Positions 50,901-63,275 of a stretch of 64,000 nucleotides of DNA are shown here, piece after piece. Numbering within the stretch: the first letter of the stretch is position 1; every line of letters starts with the position of its first letter. The translations under genes were made by a program, and so were the position numbers. The notes beneath the pieces are model-generated. The model had not been told where the DNA came from. It was given only the letters and a program-made list of their open reading frames with translations, and did not search any database. Location of the stretch: assembly GCA_013398055.1 (NCBI GenBank), contig VZRS01014306.1, positions 253,077 to 317,076 of the forward strand. The letters run 5' to 3'. The stretch is from Ifrita kowaldi. Taxonomy: Eukaryota > Chordata > Aves > Passeriformes > Cinclosomatidae.

Positions 50901-53581
50901 TGGACAGCATCCCTTGCACTTTATGTCTCATCCATAACCCTTCAAACTCTTCTTTATTTCTCCACAGTTCTACAGTTCTTCTGCCTTTGAATCTGTTACA
51001 AAGCATTTTCTATGTTTTATAAATTATAAAGGAAACACGTATTATTAAGGAAATGTGTTGCCTGGAATGAGGAGCGGTAGTACGTGCACTTGATGATTGG
51101 TTTTGACGAAGCAAAAGTGGCAAAAACACCCGCTAGCCAGGTGGCCCAGTCACATTGCTGTGAGTCTGAGAGTGTAAGGAATCAGAAGACAATACCCGTT
51201 GCCCCAGCCAGAATTTTCATGCTGTGGAAGGAACTCATCTCTTTCAGATTACTTGAAGCTCAATGGGAAGTTGCTGACTCTACAGCAGAGCACTTAGATC
51301 TCTTAAGACATGCAAAGACATTTTTGTTTACTGACCCTCCCTAATCTTCCCACATGGAAACTTATAGAACAAAAGGGCATTGTAAAGGCAAAGATCAGGA
51401 GGCTGCATTAAGTCATGTACTTTTTTCATTTGTAGATCAGTCACCAGCCTTCATGTGGATGTTAAACTACGCTTGAGAAAGCATTATTTCATCATGGGTT
51501 TAAAACACATCTGCATTGAACTGTATATCAGTTCTGAACAGCATACTGTGGGGGAAACAGAAGGAAATATCAGTTTTCCAGTCTGGTAACAAACAGGAAA
51601 AACAAAATAAGCAGAAAAAGGCACAAGGTGGGAAAAGTCTGTCAGATCAGATATTCAGAAATGGTAATTTCATCATAACAATATTAACACATTTTTGTGT
51701 ATTTTTATAGATATTGTAGTAATGACTAATCTTGACTGTTTTTTCAACGCAGAAGGCAGTACTTTCTGGGACCTGAAAGAAAAGAGGTAAAGGGACTGTG
51801 GTTTATATTTATTCAACCCCCCAAAAAAGAATATGTTTCCCTGGCAATTAACACTTGCTAATCAAAGTCTAGATCTAAACTAAAATTTTCATCTATTCTA
51901 CAACACCCTGATTAAATGAAATTTTGACATATTCTTCAAGTATTACCTAAGACGCTAAAATGCACATCAGACTTTCTGTTGTATGGTTCATAACACTCTC
52001 AGGGACTTCTCTCCTTGCCAGGTCTGAGAGCAATTCTAAAAGGGATTGGTTCCTGTTAGATGTTTATCCGTAGCATATCCATGAACTGAATTCATTGCAA
52101 CAAAAGGGAAATGATAACCTATCATCATTCTTCCAGGCCATGATACTGGAGCAGAGACCTCTCCCGTGACTTCTTGTCCTTAGTTCAGCTCACTGAATCA
52201 ATCATTCTTTGAGGACAATGAGGGAGCTTTCTCTGAGGAAGAAACCACAAACCTCAAACAAGTTGCTTATGGGCGGATCATGGGAAACGAGTTGTGAGGT
52301 TATATTTATCTCTACCTACATTACAACTGTATTTTCACTGTTGACAAGCTTTAAAAGTTTACAATACATATTGATAAGTATGGGTCAAATGTTAGATGAT
52401 AAAGGAAACCTGGAGAAGAGAGAGGAAAGACTTGCTAAAATTGAAGGCTGCTAATATCCTTTCTTGATAAGGTTTTCAAGCTATTTTGAGAATAGAGTTT
52501 CTACTCCTTCAAAAATCAACAGCACACATCTTCAAGGGAAAAATTAATTTTAATATGATGCTTTACCTTGTAAAATCTTCCCTGAACTTCTCTGAACTTC
52601 TCTAATGTGTACACAAATTAATATGAAATTAACTTTAAATTGACACTTCACCATGCACATCTTCTCTGAACTAATGAAATCACCCATTTTTGCTAGAGGT
52701 TTTCAAATGTGTGAATCTGAATTGTAGCTCCTTTTGAATTTAATTACAGCAGAGGTAAAGGGACCAGCTTCAAAATATTTTTCATCCTCATCAGAAAGAT
52801 AAAAGGCTTTCGTTATCACACAGAGTACTGAAAAAGGAAAACCAATTTTCTCCTCATTTGAGGTAAATATCTCAATGTGCAGAATACCTATTTCCTTCCC
52901 TTTTTATCTATAAAAGAAGCTGTAACACTTCCATTTGTGCCAGTACCTAATTAAATCAGTTTCATTGACTTCGTTTTTTGCGGATACTCACTGGAGATGA
53001 CCAAGGAAGTGGATACTGAAGTCAGAAGTTTTCTGCAAATTAGGCAATAGCAGTTCTGTTGTAAAGGTCTCCGTAACTACCCATAAAGGAGATAGCAGTG
53101 AACGGGGCAGATCGCCTGGCATAAGGTAGTGGTTACTGCAAAATGAGGTTTGGTTGCAGAGCCCAGAGGTCATGCTTTCTGCAAGGTCTATAGGTTATAC
53201 TGCTACTTAGGTTATACCAGTGAGGAGATGGGGAAAAAATGGTTCCCTTAAGGAAATGATGGCCTCTTATTAAAATCCCTTTTCCTTGCTTCTTACTTTG
53301 GCTGTTAAAGCCTGTTAAATCCGGTTTTTTCATTATTGTTTTCAATGTGCTAAAAATAGGGATATAAATGGCACCATAATTTCTGACGTAAATATTTGGT
53401 CTGAAATTTCCTTATTTACCTAAATGACATTAACTAACACACTACTGTAATAACAGCTCTGCTACCGGGTGCAAGTATTTATATTAGACATGAGCTAAAA
53501 ACCTTTTCCATCCCTGTAAAAAGAAATTCACTGACTGCCAAATATTTCAAACTTCCTTTGAATATATATCCCTGAGCTATG
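47952..53581. other. non-genic stretch, nothing recognised
   Basis: Open frames at 48922-49353 (143 codons) and 51084-51344 (86 codons) have unrecognised, unremarkable products. A 34-bp splice-bounded segment at 51753-51786 is discussed among rejected items. No transposon recognised. Confidence 0.5.
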
Positions 53582-53734
53582 TTAAATTGTTTACTGAACA
53601 TGACATATTGTCATGAGGACATGCTAGTATCTACTCTGCCTAAGAAATTATAGGCGTGCTTCAACCGCCCCAACACTCTGGCAACAACATTGTTGGGGGA
53701 AGAAAGCACGTAAAAAAGAAGAAGAAAGTACATA

Positions 53735-54036
53735 AAGGGCACCTACAAGAAGGCTGGAGTGGGACTTTTGACAAGGACACATAGTGATAGGACACAAGGT
53801 AATGGTTTTAAACTGAAAGACAGTAGATTTAGATGAGATATTAGGAAGAAATTCTTTACTGTGACAGTGATGAGGCACTGGAACAAGTTGCCCAGAGAAG
53901 TTGTGGATGCCCCATGCCTGACAGTGTGCAAGGATGGGTTGGATGGGGCTTTGAGCAGCCTGGTCTAGTAGAAGCAAGGGTTGGAACTAATGATCTCTAA
54001 GGTCCCTCCCAGTCCAAACCATTCAATGGTTTTATA
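53735..54036 (+). mobile_element. CR1 LINE 3' fragment
   Basis: Contains GGGCACCTACAAGAAGGCTG, GATATTAGGAAGAAATTCTT, GGCACTGGAACAAGTTGCCC, GTTGGATGGGGCTTTGAGCA and GGTTGGAACTAATGATCTC, ending near AAACCATTCAATGGTTTTAT. This is a clear avian CR1 3' UTR end. A short deletion follows GGTCTAGTAGAAG relative to the family pattern. Minus-strand frames across it are not genes. Confidence 0.93.
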
Positions 54037-54460
54037 AAAATTTCAGATCATAGCCTAAAACTTATCAATTCATCCATTAGGCTTCCTGCTTCTTCTCGAG
54101 CATCTGGTGTGACATCAGATCTTCATTTAGATCTTCATTATTCTTGCTGGATTTTGGGTACATATCCAACAGAAACATTAGGCGCTAGATCTCAGAACCA
54201 AATGCATCGTCCTAAGTGCTTCTCCCAAGAAGGGAAAGGTTAGTTCTTTGGATGGGTTTCACTATAAACTTTGTTCTAAAATAACCAGTTGAAAACACCA
54301 AAGTAGATGCACATCAGAAATCTCTTCAGAAACATCACGCCTGAGTTGGTGTAAAGAACACCAGGAAACTGGGTTTCCACAGCCTTGAAACCCTTCCTTG
54401 TGCTTAGATTCTACATTCCTCCTTTTAAGCATGAGGAATTAGATGATGGGCGTTTTTTTC

Positions 54461-54861
54461 TGAAAGAAAAAAGACTTTCACAAGAAACTTTTCTGCCTGA
54501 GGTATTCACTAAGAAGAAAGAAATGGAGGTATATTTCTTCCCGCCAGTATTGGAGAGGAAAATACTCACACCTGCTTCTCTTGCTTGCAAAAGTTACAGC
54601 ATAAGCATCAAACTACGGAATAACTTAATGGAGGGTTCAACTTCTTCCTGTACACTCAGAGTGACTGAGGAACCAAGGATACCAAATTCTTGGGTCTATG
54701 AAGAAAGCAAGCATATCGGATGTTACTAGAGGTAGGGTTAGTTTCATCTAACATAAACCACCTATGGGCTAGACACCTACAGCAGAGCTGTACCTCCATT
54801 TCTTTCTTCCTGGTGAATACCTCAGGCAGAAAAGTTTCTTGTGAAAGTCTTTTTTCTTTCA
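54461..54861. repeat. 401-bp segment with 71-bp terminal inverted repeats (MITE-like or fold-back)
   Basis: Left arm 54461-54531 (starting TGAAAGAAAAAAGACTTTCA) and right arm 54791-54861 are reverse complements, differing at two positions near the inner third (54510 and 54512). The loop is 259 bp. The intact right border is seen only in the second copy (56774/56775, followed by CAGTTATG). No target-site duplication is obvious, so a transposon (MITE) origin is only one possibility. It may instead be a local template-switch duplication. Confidence 0.6.
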
Positions 54862-55493
54862 GAAAAAAACGCCCATCATCTAATTCCTCATGCTTAAAAG
54901 GAGGAATGTAGAATCTAAGCACAAGGAAGGGTTTCAAGGCTGTGGAAACCCAGTTTCCTGGTGTTCTTTACACCAACTCAGGCGTGATGTTTCTGAAGAG
55001 ATTTCTGATGTGCATCTACTTTGGTGTTTTCAACTGGTTATTTTAGAACAAAGTTTATAGTGAAACCCATCCAAAGAACTAACCTTTCCCTTCTTGGGAG
55101 AAGCACTTAGGACGATGCATTTGGTTCTGAGATCTAGCGCCTAATGTTTCTGTTGGATATGTACCCAAAATCCAGCAAGAATAATGAAGATCTAAATGAA
55201 GATCTGATGTCACACCAGATGCTCGAGAAGAAGCAGGAAGCCTAATGGATGAATTGATAAGTTTTAGGCTATGATCTGAAATTTTTATAAAACCATTGAA
55301 TGGTTTGGACTGGGAGGGACCTTAGAGATCATTAGTTCCAACCCTTGCTTCTACTAGACCAGGCTGCTCAAAGCCCCATCCAACCCATCCTTGCACACTG
55401 TCAGGCATGGGGCATCCACAACTTCTCTGGGCAACTTGTTCCAGTGCCTCATCACTGTCACAGTAAAGAATTTCTTCCTAATATCTCATCTAA
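54862..55493. repeat. fold-back: reverse complement of 53829-54460
   Basis: From 54862 the sequence retraces the left flank of the inverted repeat backwards, base for base as far as I checked, until 55493, just before a single N. Together with the 71-bp arms this makes a near-perfect inverted repeat with arms of about 703 bp (53829-54531 and 54791-55493). Best explained as a contig that passed through the 71-bp arm onto the wrong strand. Confidence 0.9.
55286..55493 (-). mobile_element. inverted partial CR1 copy inside the fold-back
   Basis: Reverse complement of 53829-54036. It is broken by the N at 55494, which is why its frame stops making sense there. Not an independent insertion if the fold-back is artefactual. 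Confidence 0.85.
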
Positions 55494-55494
55494 N

Positions 55495-56774
55495 TTAAAT
55501 TGTTTACTGAACATGACATATTGTCATGAGGACATGCTAGTATCTACTCTGCCTAAGAAATTATAGGCGTGCTTCAACCGCCCCGACACTCTGGCAACAA
55601 CATTGTTGGGGGAAGAAAGCACGTAAAAAAGAAGAAGAAAGTACATAAAGGGCACCTACAAGAAGGCTGGAGTGGGACTTTTGACAAGGACACATAGTGA
55701 TAGGACACAAGGTAATGGTTTTAAACTGAAAGACAGTAGATTTAGATGAGATATTAGGAAGAAATTCTTTACTGTGACAGTGATGAGGCACTGGAACAAG
55801 TTGCCCAGAGAAGTTGTGGATGCCCCATGCCTGACAGTGTGCAAGGATGGGTTGGATGGGGCTTTGAGCAGCCTGGTCTAGTAGAAGCAAGGGTTGGAAC
55901 TAATGATCTCTAAGGTCCCTCCCAGTCCAAACCATTCAATGGTTTTATAAAAATTTCAGATCATAGCCTAAAACTTATCAATTCATCCATTAGGCTTCCT
56001 GCTTCTTCTCGAGCATCTGGTGTGACATCAGATCTTCATTTAGATCTTCATTATTCTTGCTGGATTTTGGGTACATATCCAACAGAAACATTAGGCGCTA
56101 GATCTCAGAACCAAATGCATCGTCCTAAGTGCTTCTCCCAAGAAGGGAAAGGTTAGTTCTTTGGATGGGTTTCACTATAAACTTTGTTCTAAAATAACCA
56201 GTTGAAAACACCAAAGTAGATGCACATCAGAAATCTCTTCAGAAACATCACGCCTGAGTTGGTGTAAAGAACACCAGGAAACTGGGTTTCCACAGCCTTG
56301 AAACCCTTCCTTGTGCTTAGATTCTACATTCCTCCTTTTAAGCATGAGGAATTAGATGATGGGCGTTTTTTTCTGAAAGAAAAAAGACTTTCACAAGAAA
56401 CTTTTCTGCCTGAGGTATTCACTAAGAAGAAAGAAATGGAGGTATATTTCTTCCCGCCAGTATTGGAGAGGAAAATACTCACACCTGCTTCTCTTGCTTG
56501 CAAAAGTTACAGCATAAGCATCAAACTACGGAATAACTTAATGGAGGGTTCAACTTCTTCCTGTACACTCAGAGTGACTGAGGAACCAAGGATACCAAAT
56601 TCTTGGGTCTATGAAGAAAGCAAGCATATCGGATGTTACTAGAGGTAGGGTTAGTTTCATCTAACATAAACCACCTATGGGCTAGACACCTACAGCAGAG
56701 CTGTACCTCCATTTCTTTCTTCCTGGTGAATACCTCAGGCAGAAAAGTTTCTTGTGAAAGTCTTTTTTCTTTCA
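55495..56774. repeat. 1280-bp direct repeat, copy 2
   Basis: Second copy of 53582-54861. At its right end it leaves the inverted-repeat arm into new unique sequence (CAGTTATGTCAATC) rather than folding back, so this copy probably shows the true chromosomal order. Confidence 0.92.
55648..55949 (+). mobile_element. CR1 LINE 3' fragment (second copy)
   Basis: Same insertion as 53735-54036 seen again within the duplicated contig. It should be counted once. Confidence 0.9.
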
Positions 56775-58710
56775 CAGTTATGTCAATCTTTTAATTTATG
56801 AGTTGACATTGAAAGTTGCAGGTCCAGCAGAGTAACTGCAAGTAGCATAAATCAGGCTTTTACATACTTAAGATAGAAGAGAGTAATTCAAATAGAAAAC
56901 ATGAAATATATATTTATGCAAGTGTAAGGTCTCACATACTGCCAAGTTCACTTGAATTTTTCACCTTTCTCTGGATAAAGAAACTTGAAGAAATAGTCAT
57001 AATAAAAATGCTTTGAAGAACTTTTAGTGTAAGCCAGTGTAGACAGCTGTAGAGGGCAACAGAAGTAGTATGATTAAAAAAATACATAAAACCTATGTGT
57101 TACATACAGCATAATTCTAAATCAGTGTTCAACTAACTGTTACATTGAATATTTTAGCCATATTTTTTACTATGGAAAATATATTGACTAAAACCTAAAT
57201 TTTCCAGGGAATTTGCTTGGCTAACTGATAAGCTTATCATGGTGAAACTTTGCAAAAAACAGAATTATTTTGCTTAAGGGTAAACCTGTAATACGGGAAT
57301 CTGCACAAAGTCCTTTCATTTTTCAATATTCAAGAAAGTTTTTCACATCAATGGCCCAAAAAAGGAAAACAGAAAGAACAAACCTGTCCGAGCAGGTTGT
57401 GTGGTTGTGACAGGATCACAGGAAACTTTCAATGGACTTAGCTTTTCTTGTTGGATTATGTTTAGGGCATTCAGATAATTGGGCAGCAGTACAAAACTCT
57501 AAGGTAGATATCTACTTTAGATTAGTTGTTGTGTTTGTTTTTTTCTCTCTGACGTTATATCAACATTTGTTCTTTACTAATTCCATGTAATTTTTGACAC
57601 CTCTTTACAGAAGGTAGATTACTGCATGTAAAGACAATTTTCTTTTACATGCAGGAAAAAGAACAGCTCCCTTTTGCAAAGTTCTTGTGGAAACACATAT
57701 AATAGAGTTATTGTCTTATCTACAGTAATAACTTTCCAGAGAAATTTTGACCAGCTGATGATGATTTACTCAATATCATTTAACTGTGAGAATAACTCAG
57801 GTAGTTCTGGTTTGCATGCCTATAAATAATACATTTAAAATTGAATATATCTGCTTACACCTCTTCCTTCATCCTGTTGAAATGACATTTTCACATGTGC
57901 TGTCATTTTCCTTTTATGTGATGTTAGATGTTGGTGTGCATGCCCATCCATGTCTTAATTATTTTAAACAACAAGTTGTGTTCTGAGTCCTAGCAAAGTC
58001 TTGACCTTGAAGTGCAGCTGGTGTTCTACAAACTGGAAACATGGGAAATGGTGGAACAATGTTGTCAAGCTGAAGAAGCGTGGGTGCTCGAGACAAAACC
58101 AGGTGTTTCCTTTTGGTGGTCCAATTTTCCACATGTAAAACTGAAGCCTAACCAAAAAAAAATCCCAAAAATAAACCTCATATACCGTTCTGACTTCGTG
58201 GTGCCACATAAATTCTGATGCTCAAAAATAAAAATGTGAAAAGGAAGGTATTATCACATGTCAGCAGAGGCCAGATAATTGTAAAAAAAAAAAATTATGT
58301 CTCTCATTAAACTGCTTTCTCATATCCAGTCTTTGAAAAATGTAGGTTATAAAACTTTTTCTATAATAGTTCAAGAAAGAAAACAAATCAGGTATGTGTT
58401 CAGCTTCAGGTATAAAATTATAACAGACAGTCAAAAACTATTACAAGCAGCATTTTTGATACTGTTAAGGGGTGAATAGTCTGAAGGAATGGGCAGTGTG
58501 ACACCGTGACAAATTTTTTTGCATCTGCTTTCTTCCAAAGCCAATCTTCCTGAATTTCACCATAATTTACTGAAAAGTATCAAGATGCGACTCCAGCAGA
58601 TAGATATCTTCCAGATGCCAAAGAGTAAACAAAGAGGGGGCATAATTTCAACCTCTACTAACGTAATCTTGAAAAATAAAAATAAATATGAGATCTTTAT
58701 TAAATTCTCT
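56775..58710. other. non-genic stretch, nothing recognised
   Basis: AT-rich unique-looking DNA. The frame at 58012-58218 is slightly protein-like (acidic, with Cys and Trp) but unrecognised and without splice support. Confidence 0.5.
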
Positions 58711-58780
58711 GTGTAGTTCTAGACACAGTACAAGAATGTGTCTAGAACTACACTATTTGACAATGTTTTTGTCAAATAGT
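58711..58780. repeat. two abutting perfect hairpins
   Basis: Stem 1 pairs 58711-58727 with 58737-58753 (17 bp, GTGTAGTTCTAGACACA, 9-nt loop). Stem 2 pairs 58752-58762 (ACTATTTGACA) with 58770-58780 (TGTCAAATAGT), an 11-bp stem with a 7-nt loop. The stems overlap by two bases. All pairs are perfect. No terminator role is expected in a vertebrate; a mutational template-switch origin is plausible. Confidence 0.9.
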
Positions 58781-60777
58781 AACAAAAATAATAGCAGACT
58801 TTGCAGACAATAATTATTACTTTCTTATTAGGATTATTTTAAGAAATATTATCCAGTAAGAATATTTTACAGTAATAATATTGAAGATCCAGTACCAGGA
58901 TGCTCACTTGGGCAGCAAAGAGATTATAGTCCAAGAATGTAGGAGCACCTTGAACATTTATTTCAGAGGCAGTTGAACTTCCAATGTAAATCATTAGCAC
59001 CTATGAATAAATCAAATAAGTGCATGATTTCTATCTCATAACCATGCACATATTCTTAGCAGTGTGAAGCACCATTGAACAGATACTCATTCAAAACCAA
59101 GAAACAGTAGGAATAAATAAAGCCTCCTCCCTACCAGGAGCACATGCACAGGTCTAATCCTCTAATGCTGTGGAGAACTTTACAATCAGTTATTAAACAT
59201 TAGATTTTAACTGCTAGGTAAGAGAGATTCTCAACTTGTAGAAAAAGATTTAGGCAGATGTAGTAGATCAAAATGCAAAGTTCTAATAATGGAATAATCA
59301 AGGGGACTAACCATGACCAATGCAACAGTAACCAAAAATAACTGCAAAGAATCTCAGTTTAACATTAAAATCTTAAAAGCAGAATCACAAATAAAAGAAT
59401 ACAGTCTGACTTTAGGTGTATAGCTAAGGAAGCAGTGTTGTTTTAAAATTCCTCTAGAAGATATTCCAGAAACCAATCAAGGTCCAAGATGGTTCAAGAG
59501 AGATCCATGTCTCTTAATTTTGAACATCTGAAACTGACTTGTTTTGACAAAGGTGTTTGGCTAGTCTCCATCTAATATAAAAAGAAAGAGACAATTCTCT
59601 AAACGATGATTTATCCTACTTGTGTTAGGATGGGATTGCTGTACTGAGGGACAGCTTAATTCTCTCTCAGTGGCTGTATCTCAGGCACATGTCTGAGGCT
59701 GAGGGAGATTAATTTGGACTTTTGTTAATAAAGATACAAGAAAAAAATTATATTACTTCATTATGATCACTTTGAAAAATTTTGAGCTGCAGACCATTAG
59801 GTAAGAGGTTGGGGACTAGAGGCTGCTATTGTTTGTGTACAAGAAGGGCTAGACACAATAAAATCTGATGTCATAATAAAAGACAATCTAAGCGAACTCT
59901 TGTTAATTTGATTTTAAAGTCAAGGTACTATTTTGTTGTCAGTAACTAGTTTTTGACCCTAAAATCTTTATCTCTTATAATATTTGAAAGAATGTGTTCC
60001 TTTGAATTACCCAAATGATAACTACAGTATTTCTTTAGGATAATCCTACTGAACGAATTTTCATAAAGAAAGAACATTTTTGCACATTATATTGAGAAAA
60101 GTAGGAATACAATTTCCACCCAAATCTTGACCAATATAATGAATACTTGAGACTGTTCTCTAATCTGCAGTATTTAAACAGTGAGCACTTTTTCTAATAA
60201 GATTTTTAAATTTTAATAAGTTAAAATTTTCAATTGTTAATGTACAAAATTAATTTGGTTCTTTTATTGGCCAAAAAGGTGATAAATCCCAATTTTTTAT
60301 GATTTTACTAGCTATATGATCTACTTTTGGATTTACCTTATCTATCATTTACATACTGAGATAAAATCTGCTCCATGTTTTCTGCTGAGCCAAAACGCGT
60401 CTTTCATATTGAGTTTATTACCACTTTTGAAAGTCTTTATAAAACTTTATAAAAAGTAGAGTTGAAGGATATATTTAGTTAAACAATAACTTGCAAAGGT
60501 CTTTAATCCACAGAACAATTGTGACTGAGCAATTAATCTCTGATGAAAAATTAAATATGCCCCCATCTCTAAATGCATTTGTTCAAATACTGTGTTAAAC
60601 TGGGGCCATTATCTTCCATTCATAGCAATACTTAAAACATGATACAGGGTATTATTTCTTTATATGTTCTCCATGTTAATCACTAAAAGCACTCCACAAT
60701 TGTTTTTAGAATGCTCTTCACTGTCTCATGCTTACTTTGTGTGCAGGGACATGATTGACCTCACATTGTTTCAGGGA
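58781..60777. other. non-genic stretch, nothing recognised
   Basis: Very AT-rich unique-looking DNA. No repeats or exons recognised. Confidence 0.5.
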
Positions 60778-60788
60778 TTAGAGACTCA

Positions 60789-61048
60789 CTGTGTAGCCTG
60801 CAACCTGGTTACACAGAAATGCCCACAATCTGAGCAAAATTATTAGAGTACTGCTTGGGGGGAAATTCCCCAGCCCATGATAAATAGCCCCAACAAAGAG
60901 GTTTCTTCTCCTCTGTCTCCATTTGCACAGGGCTTGACTGTGAATAACAGCTTTATGAATCTCATAACTACTTTTCAATAGAAGAAATAAAGCTTTTTCT
61001 CTGTGTGCAGCATTGAATCCTAATGGCACAGGGAGCTGATTACCATAC
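60789..61048 (-). other. candidate exon within a 142-codon open frame
   Basis: On the minus strand an acceptor-like TACTTTTATGTTTTCAG is followed by 260 bp that are open in one frame, starting near YGNQLPVPLGFNAAHREKA, until a donor-like ACA|GTGAGT. The whole open frame spans 60778-61206. The predicted segment is basic and Leu-rich (for example KWRQRRRNLF), with no known motif. I do not recognise it. Both splice sites are moderate in quality, so this may be chance. Confidence 0.15.
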
Positions 61049-61206
61049 CTGAAAACATAAAAGTATGTCATAAAATCTGTTTCTATGGCTAAAGTATTTA
61101 ACTGGAATGAGGCACAAAAATTTTCACACTGACATGTTTGTTCGAAACTAAACACTGGACAAAAGCAACACAGGCTTTCAGGGGGATGCAGTTCTGTGGG
61201 AGACAA

Positions 61207-63200
61207 TCAGCATAAAACGGTGGAGAGCAAGGACATGGGTAATTTGACTGAATCATGCAGAAATGGAAAATGTGGCTAAGAATACTGGGTGAAAGCCCTA
61301 CTCCAGGAAAGTTGTCCTGAAAGCTCTACAGGTTGATACTGAAAAACAAATTATAGGTCTCCTTTGAAATTCCGCAATGACAATGCCAAAAAAAAGGTAT
61401 ACATGAGGCATTAGAACAAACAAAACTACACAAGATGCAGAATCTATTTTTAAGACCTTATTTAAAGCAGTTACACATAAAAAACTCCAGAAAGCTCAGA
61501 GTTTCTGTATTAAAGGATAAAGGGCAACACTCTTTCATAGTCAAGGATTCTATTTCAAATTAATGCTAAAACCAGGAAGCTAGTTCTTCTGGAAATTTCA
61601 GCTTTGAAGCCTCCAGTTGGCTCTTTGTTCAACTTCTTTTATATACCAGATGCAAAAGACAGGCAGAAATACCTTTTTTTCCTCCTAGTATGTCGTACCT
61701 ATTTTTACTACAATGAAAATGCCCACAGGTTTTTTCTTTTGTAGTACATGCCAATCACTCCAGCATAAGTAAAAGGACACTAAAATCTAGCCAAAAAAAT
61801 TAAAATCTACCTCTTCCTATTCATTCTTCCTTTAGTTGTATTTATTTGGCACTGCACTGTCTAATATCAATTACATCAGGCCAAAAGAAAGGAAGTTTGC
61901 AATGCTCTGCTGCTGCTGGCACTAATATTTTAACAGTCAAGAGTGAGTAAAAAAGGAAAACATGAACTAATGTGCATTAAAATGTGTGCACAAAACAAAA
62001 TGTTAAAGCTCAAGACTGAAACTTCATTCTCACAAGAAAATTATTTTCCCCGAATCACATAACAATCTTGACCTATAACATAATTTTACTTTTTTTAAAT
62101 CAATGGTGAAACCAATAAAAATTGCAATATGAACAGCTATGAATATTTAAATGCACAAATTATCAATATGGTTACTTCATAAAATTTAGTTTTGATGCTC
62201 TGTTGCTGTTTTGAGTGGAAACCAAACAAAAAAAATAAACAATAAATAAGTGTCTATTGGAAGCTTTGACTCAGCCAAAACAAAATTCTGGGTCTTTGGT
62301 TTTGGGTAGTAAGACAAACTTTGAGTAACCATTCTGGTTTTCCTAGTTCAGTATTTTTTTGTGCAGATGCAGTTACTCAGAGTTGCATCACAAAGTTCCT
62401 CAGACATAATCACACAAACAGACAAAGCTTGAGAAGGCATGGCCTGAACTTCAGTCATCCATAGAAATGACTCAAGTATAACAAAGGAAGTCTGACATAT
62501 TTATATCAGTAACTGGATAATTTTCAGTGCTCGATAACTCAGAAAGACAATGAAAATAAACATTCGGGTTGTTAGTAGGAAGTTACTAGCTGTTGGTTAG
62601 AGTGAATATCTTACATTCTAGGACTGTGTCTTGAGAAGAATGGTTAATGACGAAGATAGCAGAATGTGTTAGAAAAAAGTTCTGGAAAAGCTGCAGCAAA
62701 AGGCAATTTCAGCATGTGCCACTGACGACTTAATATAGTTTTTCCATCTGTGACGGATTCTATAGCTCCTTTATTTATGGAGAATTCTAGACTCAAAGCA
62801 TTTTGCTAGGAATGACTAGATAATTCACAGTTATTGACTGCGCTTTATACTGTAGACATTCTTTGCACACAGATGGTTTATTGCTTGTTCTCTCTTAGTG
62901 CCATAAAGAAGTGTCACAGGCTAATTGAATTTTTACATGTAAATTGTCTTTCAGACCCTATTTCACTTACATACAATTGAAAGAAAGCAGAGTCTTTCAG
63001 TGGAGAGTTTAGCAGAAGTGATGTTTCTTTGATTTCTCTAACTGCACATAAAAACTTAAGCTTACATGATATCTTATACCAGCTTAAATTAAAAAAAAAA
63101 AATTAAAAAAATTTTAAAAAATTAAACACTTGTTTTGTCACATAGGACTAAGAACTCCAGGAATAGCAATAATATAACTGCATTTTTGTCATTTCTCCAG
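61207..63200. other. non-genic stretch, nothing recognised
   Basis: AT-rich. A run of A with a few T at about 63090-63125 is low complexity. No gene recognised. Confidence 0.5.
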
Positions 63201-63275
63201 AACAGTTACAACTGGGGAGGCCCACCAACAGCTGCAAAGTGTGCCGTGTTCTCAGAGGAGCTTTCAGCAGAATAA
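63201..63275 (+). other. short acceptor-bounded open frame
   Basis: After TCATTTCTCCAG (to 63200), 24 codons beginning NSYNWGGPPTAAKC run to a TAA that overlaps an AATAAA (63271-63276). It could be the tail of a terminal exon, but it is too short to separate from chance. Confidence 0.1.

Larger units (their letters stand above)
53582..54861. repeat. 1280-bp direct repeat, copy 1
   Basis: Identical in register to 55495-56774 (offset 1913), with one substitution noticed (53672 A versus 55585 G). It contains a CR1 3' end and then a 401-bp segment flanked by 71-bp inverted repeats. Copy 2 begins right after a single N, as in the 10-13 kb duplication. Confidence 0.92.

Noticed and set aside
51753..51786. 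34-bp segment between TTTTTTCAACGCAG and GAG|GTAAAG, possible microexon
   Set aside because: It is too short to judge, and joining it in phase 0 to the 47870-47951 candidate meets a stop after seven codons.
53648..53977. 109-codon minus-strand frame, also at 55561-55890
   Set aside because: It is the antisense of a CR1 3' UTR; the frame is a property of the repeat and not a gene.
54385..54729. 114-codon open frame beginning KPFLVLRFY, repeated at 56298-56642 and partly inverted at 54656-54937
   Set aside because: All copies come from the duplicated/fold-back contigs, the frame starts at TTG rather than ATG, and it spans the inverted-repeat arm and loop. The apparent multi-copy conservation is the assembly artefact.
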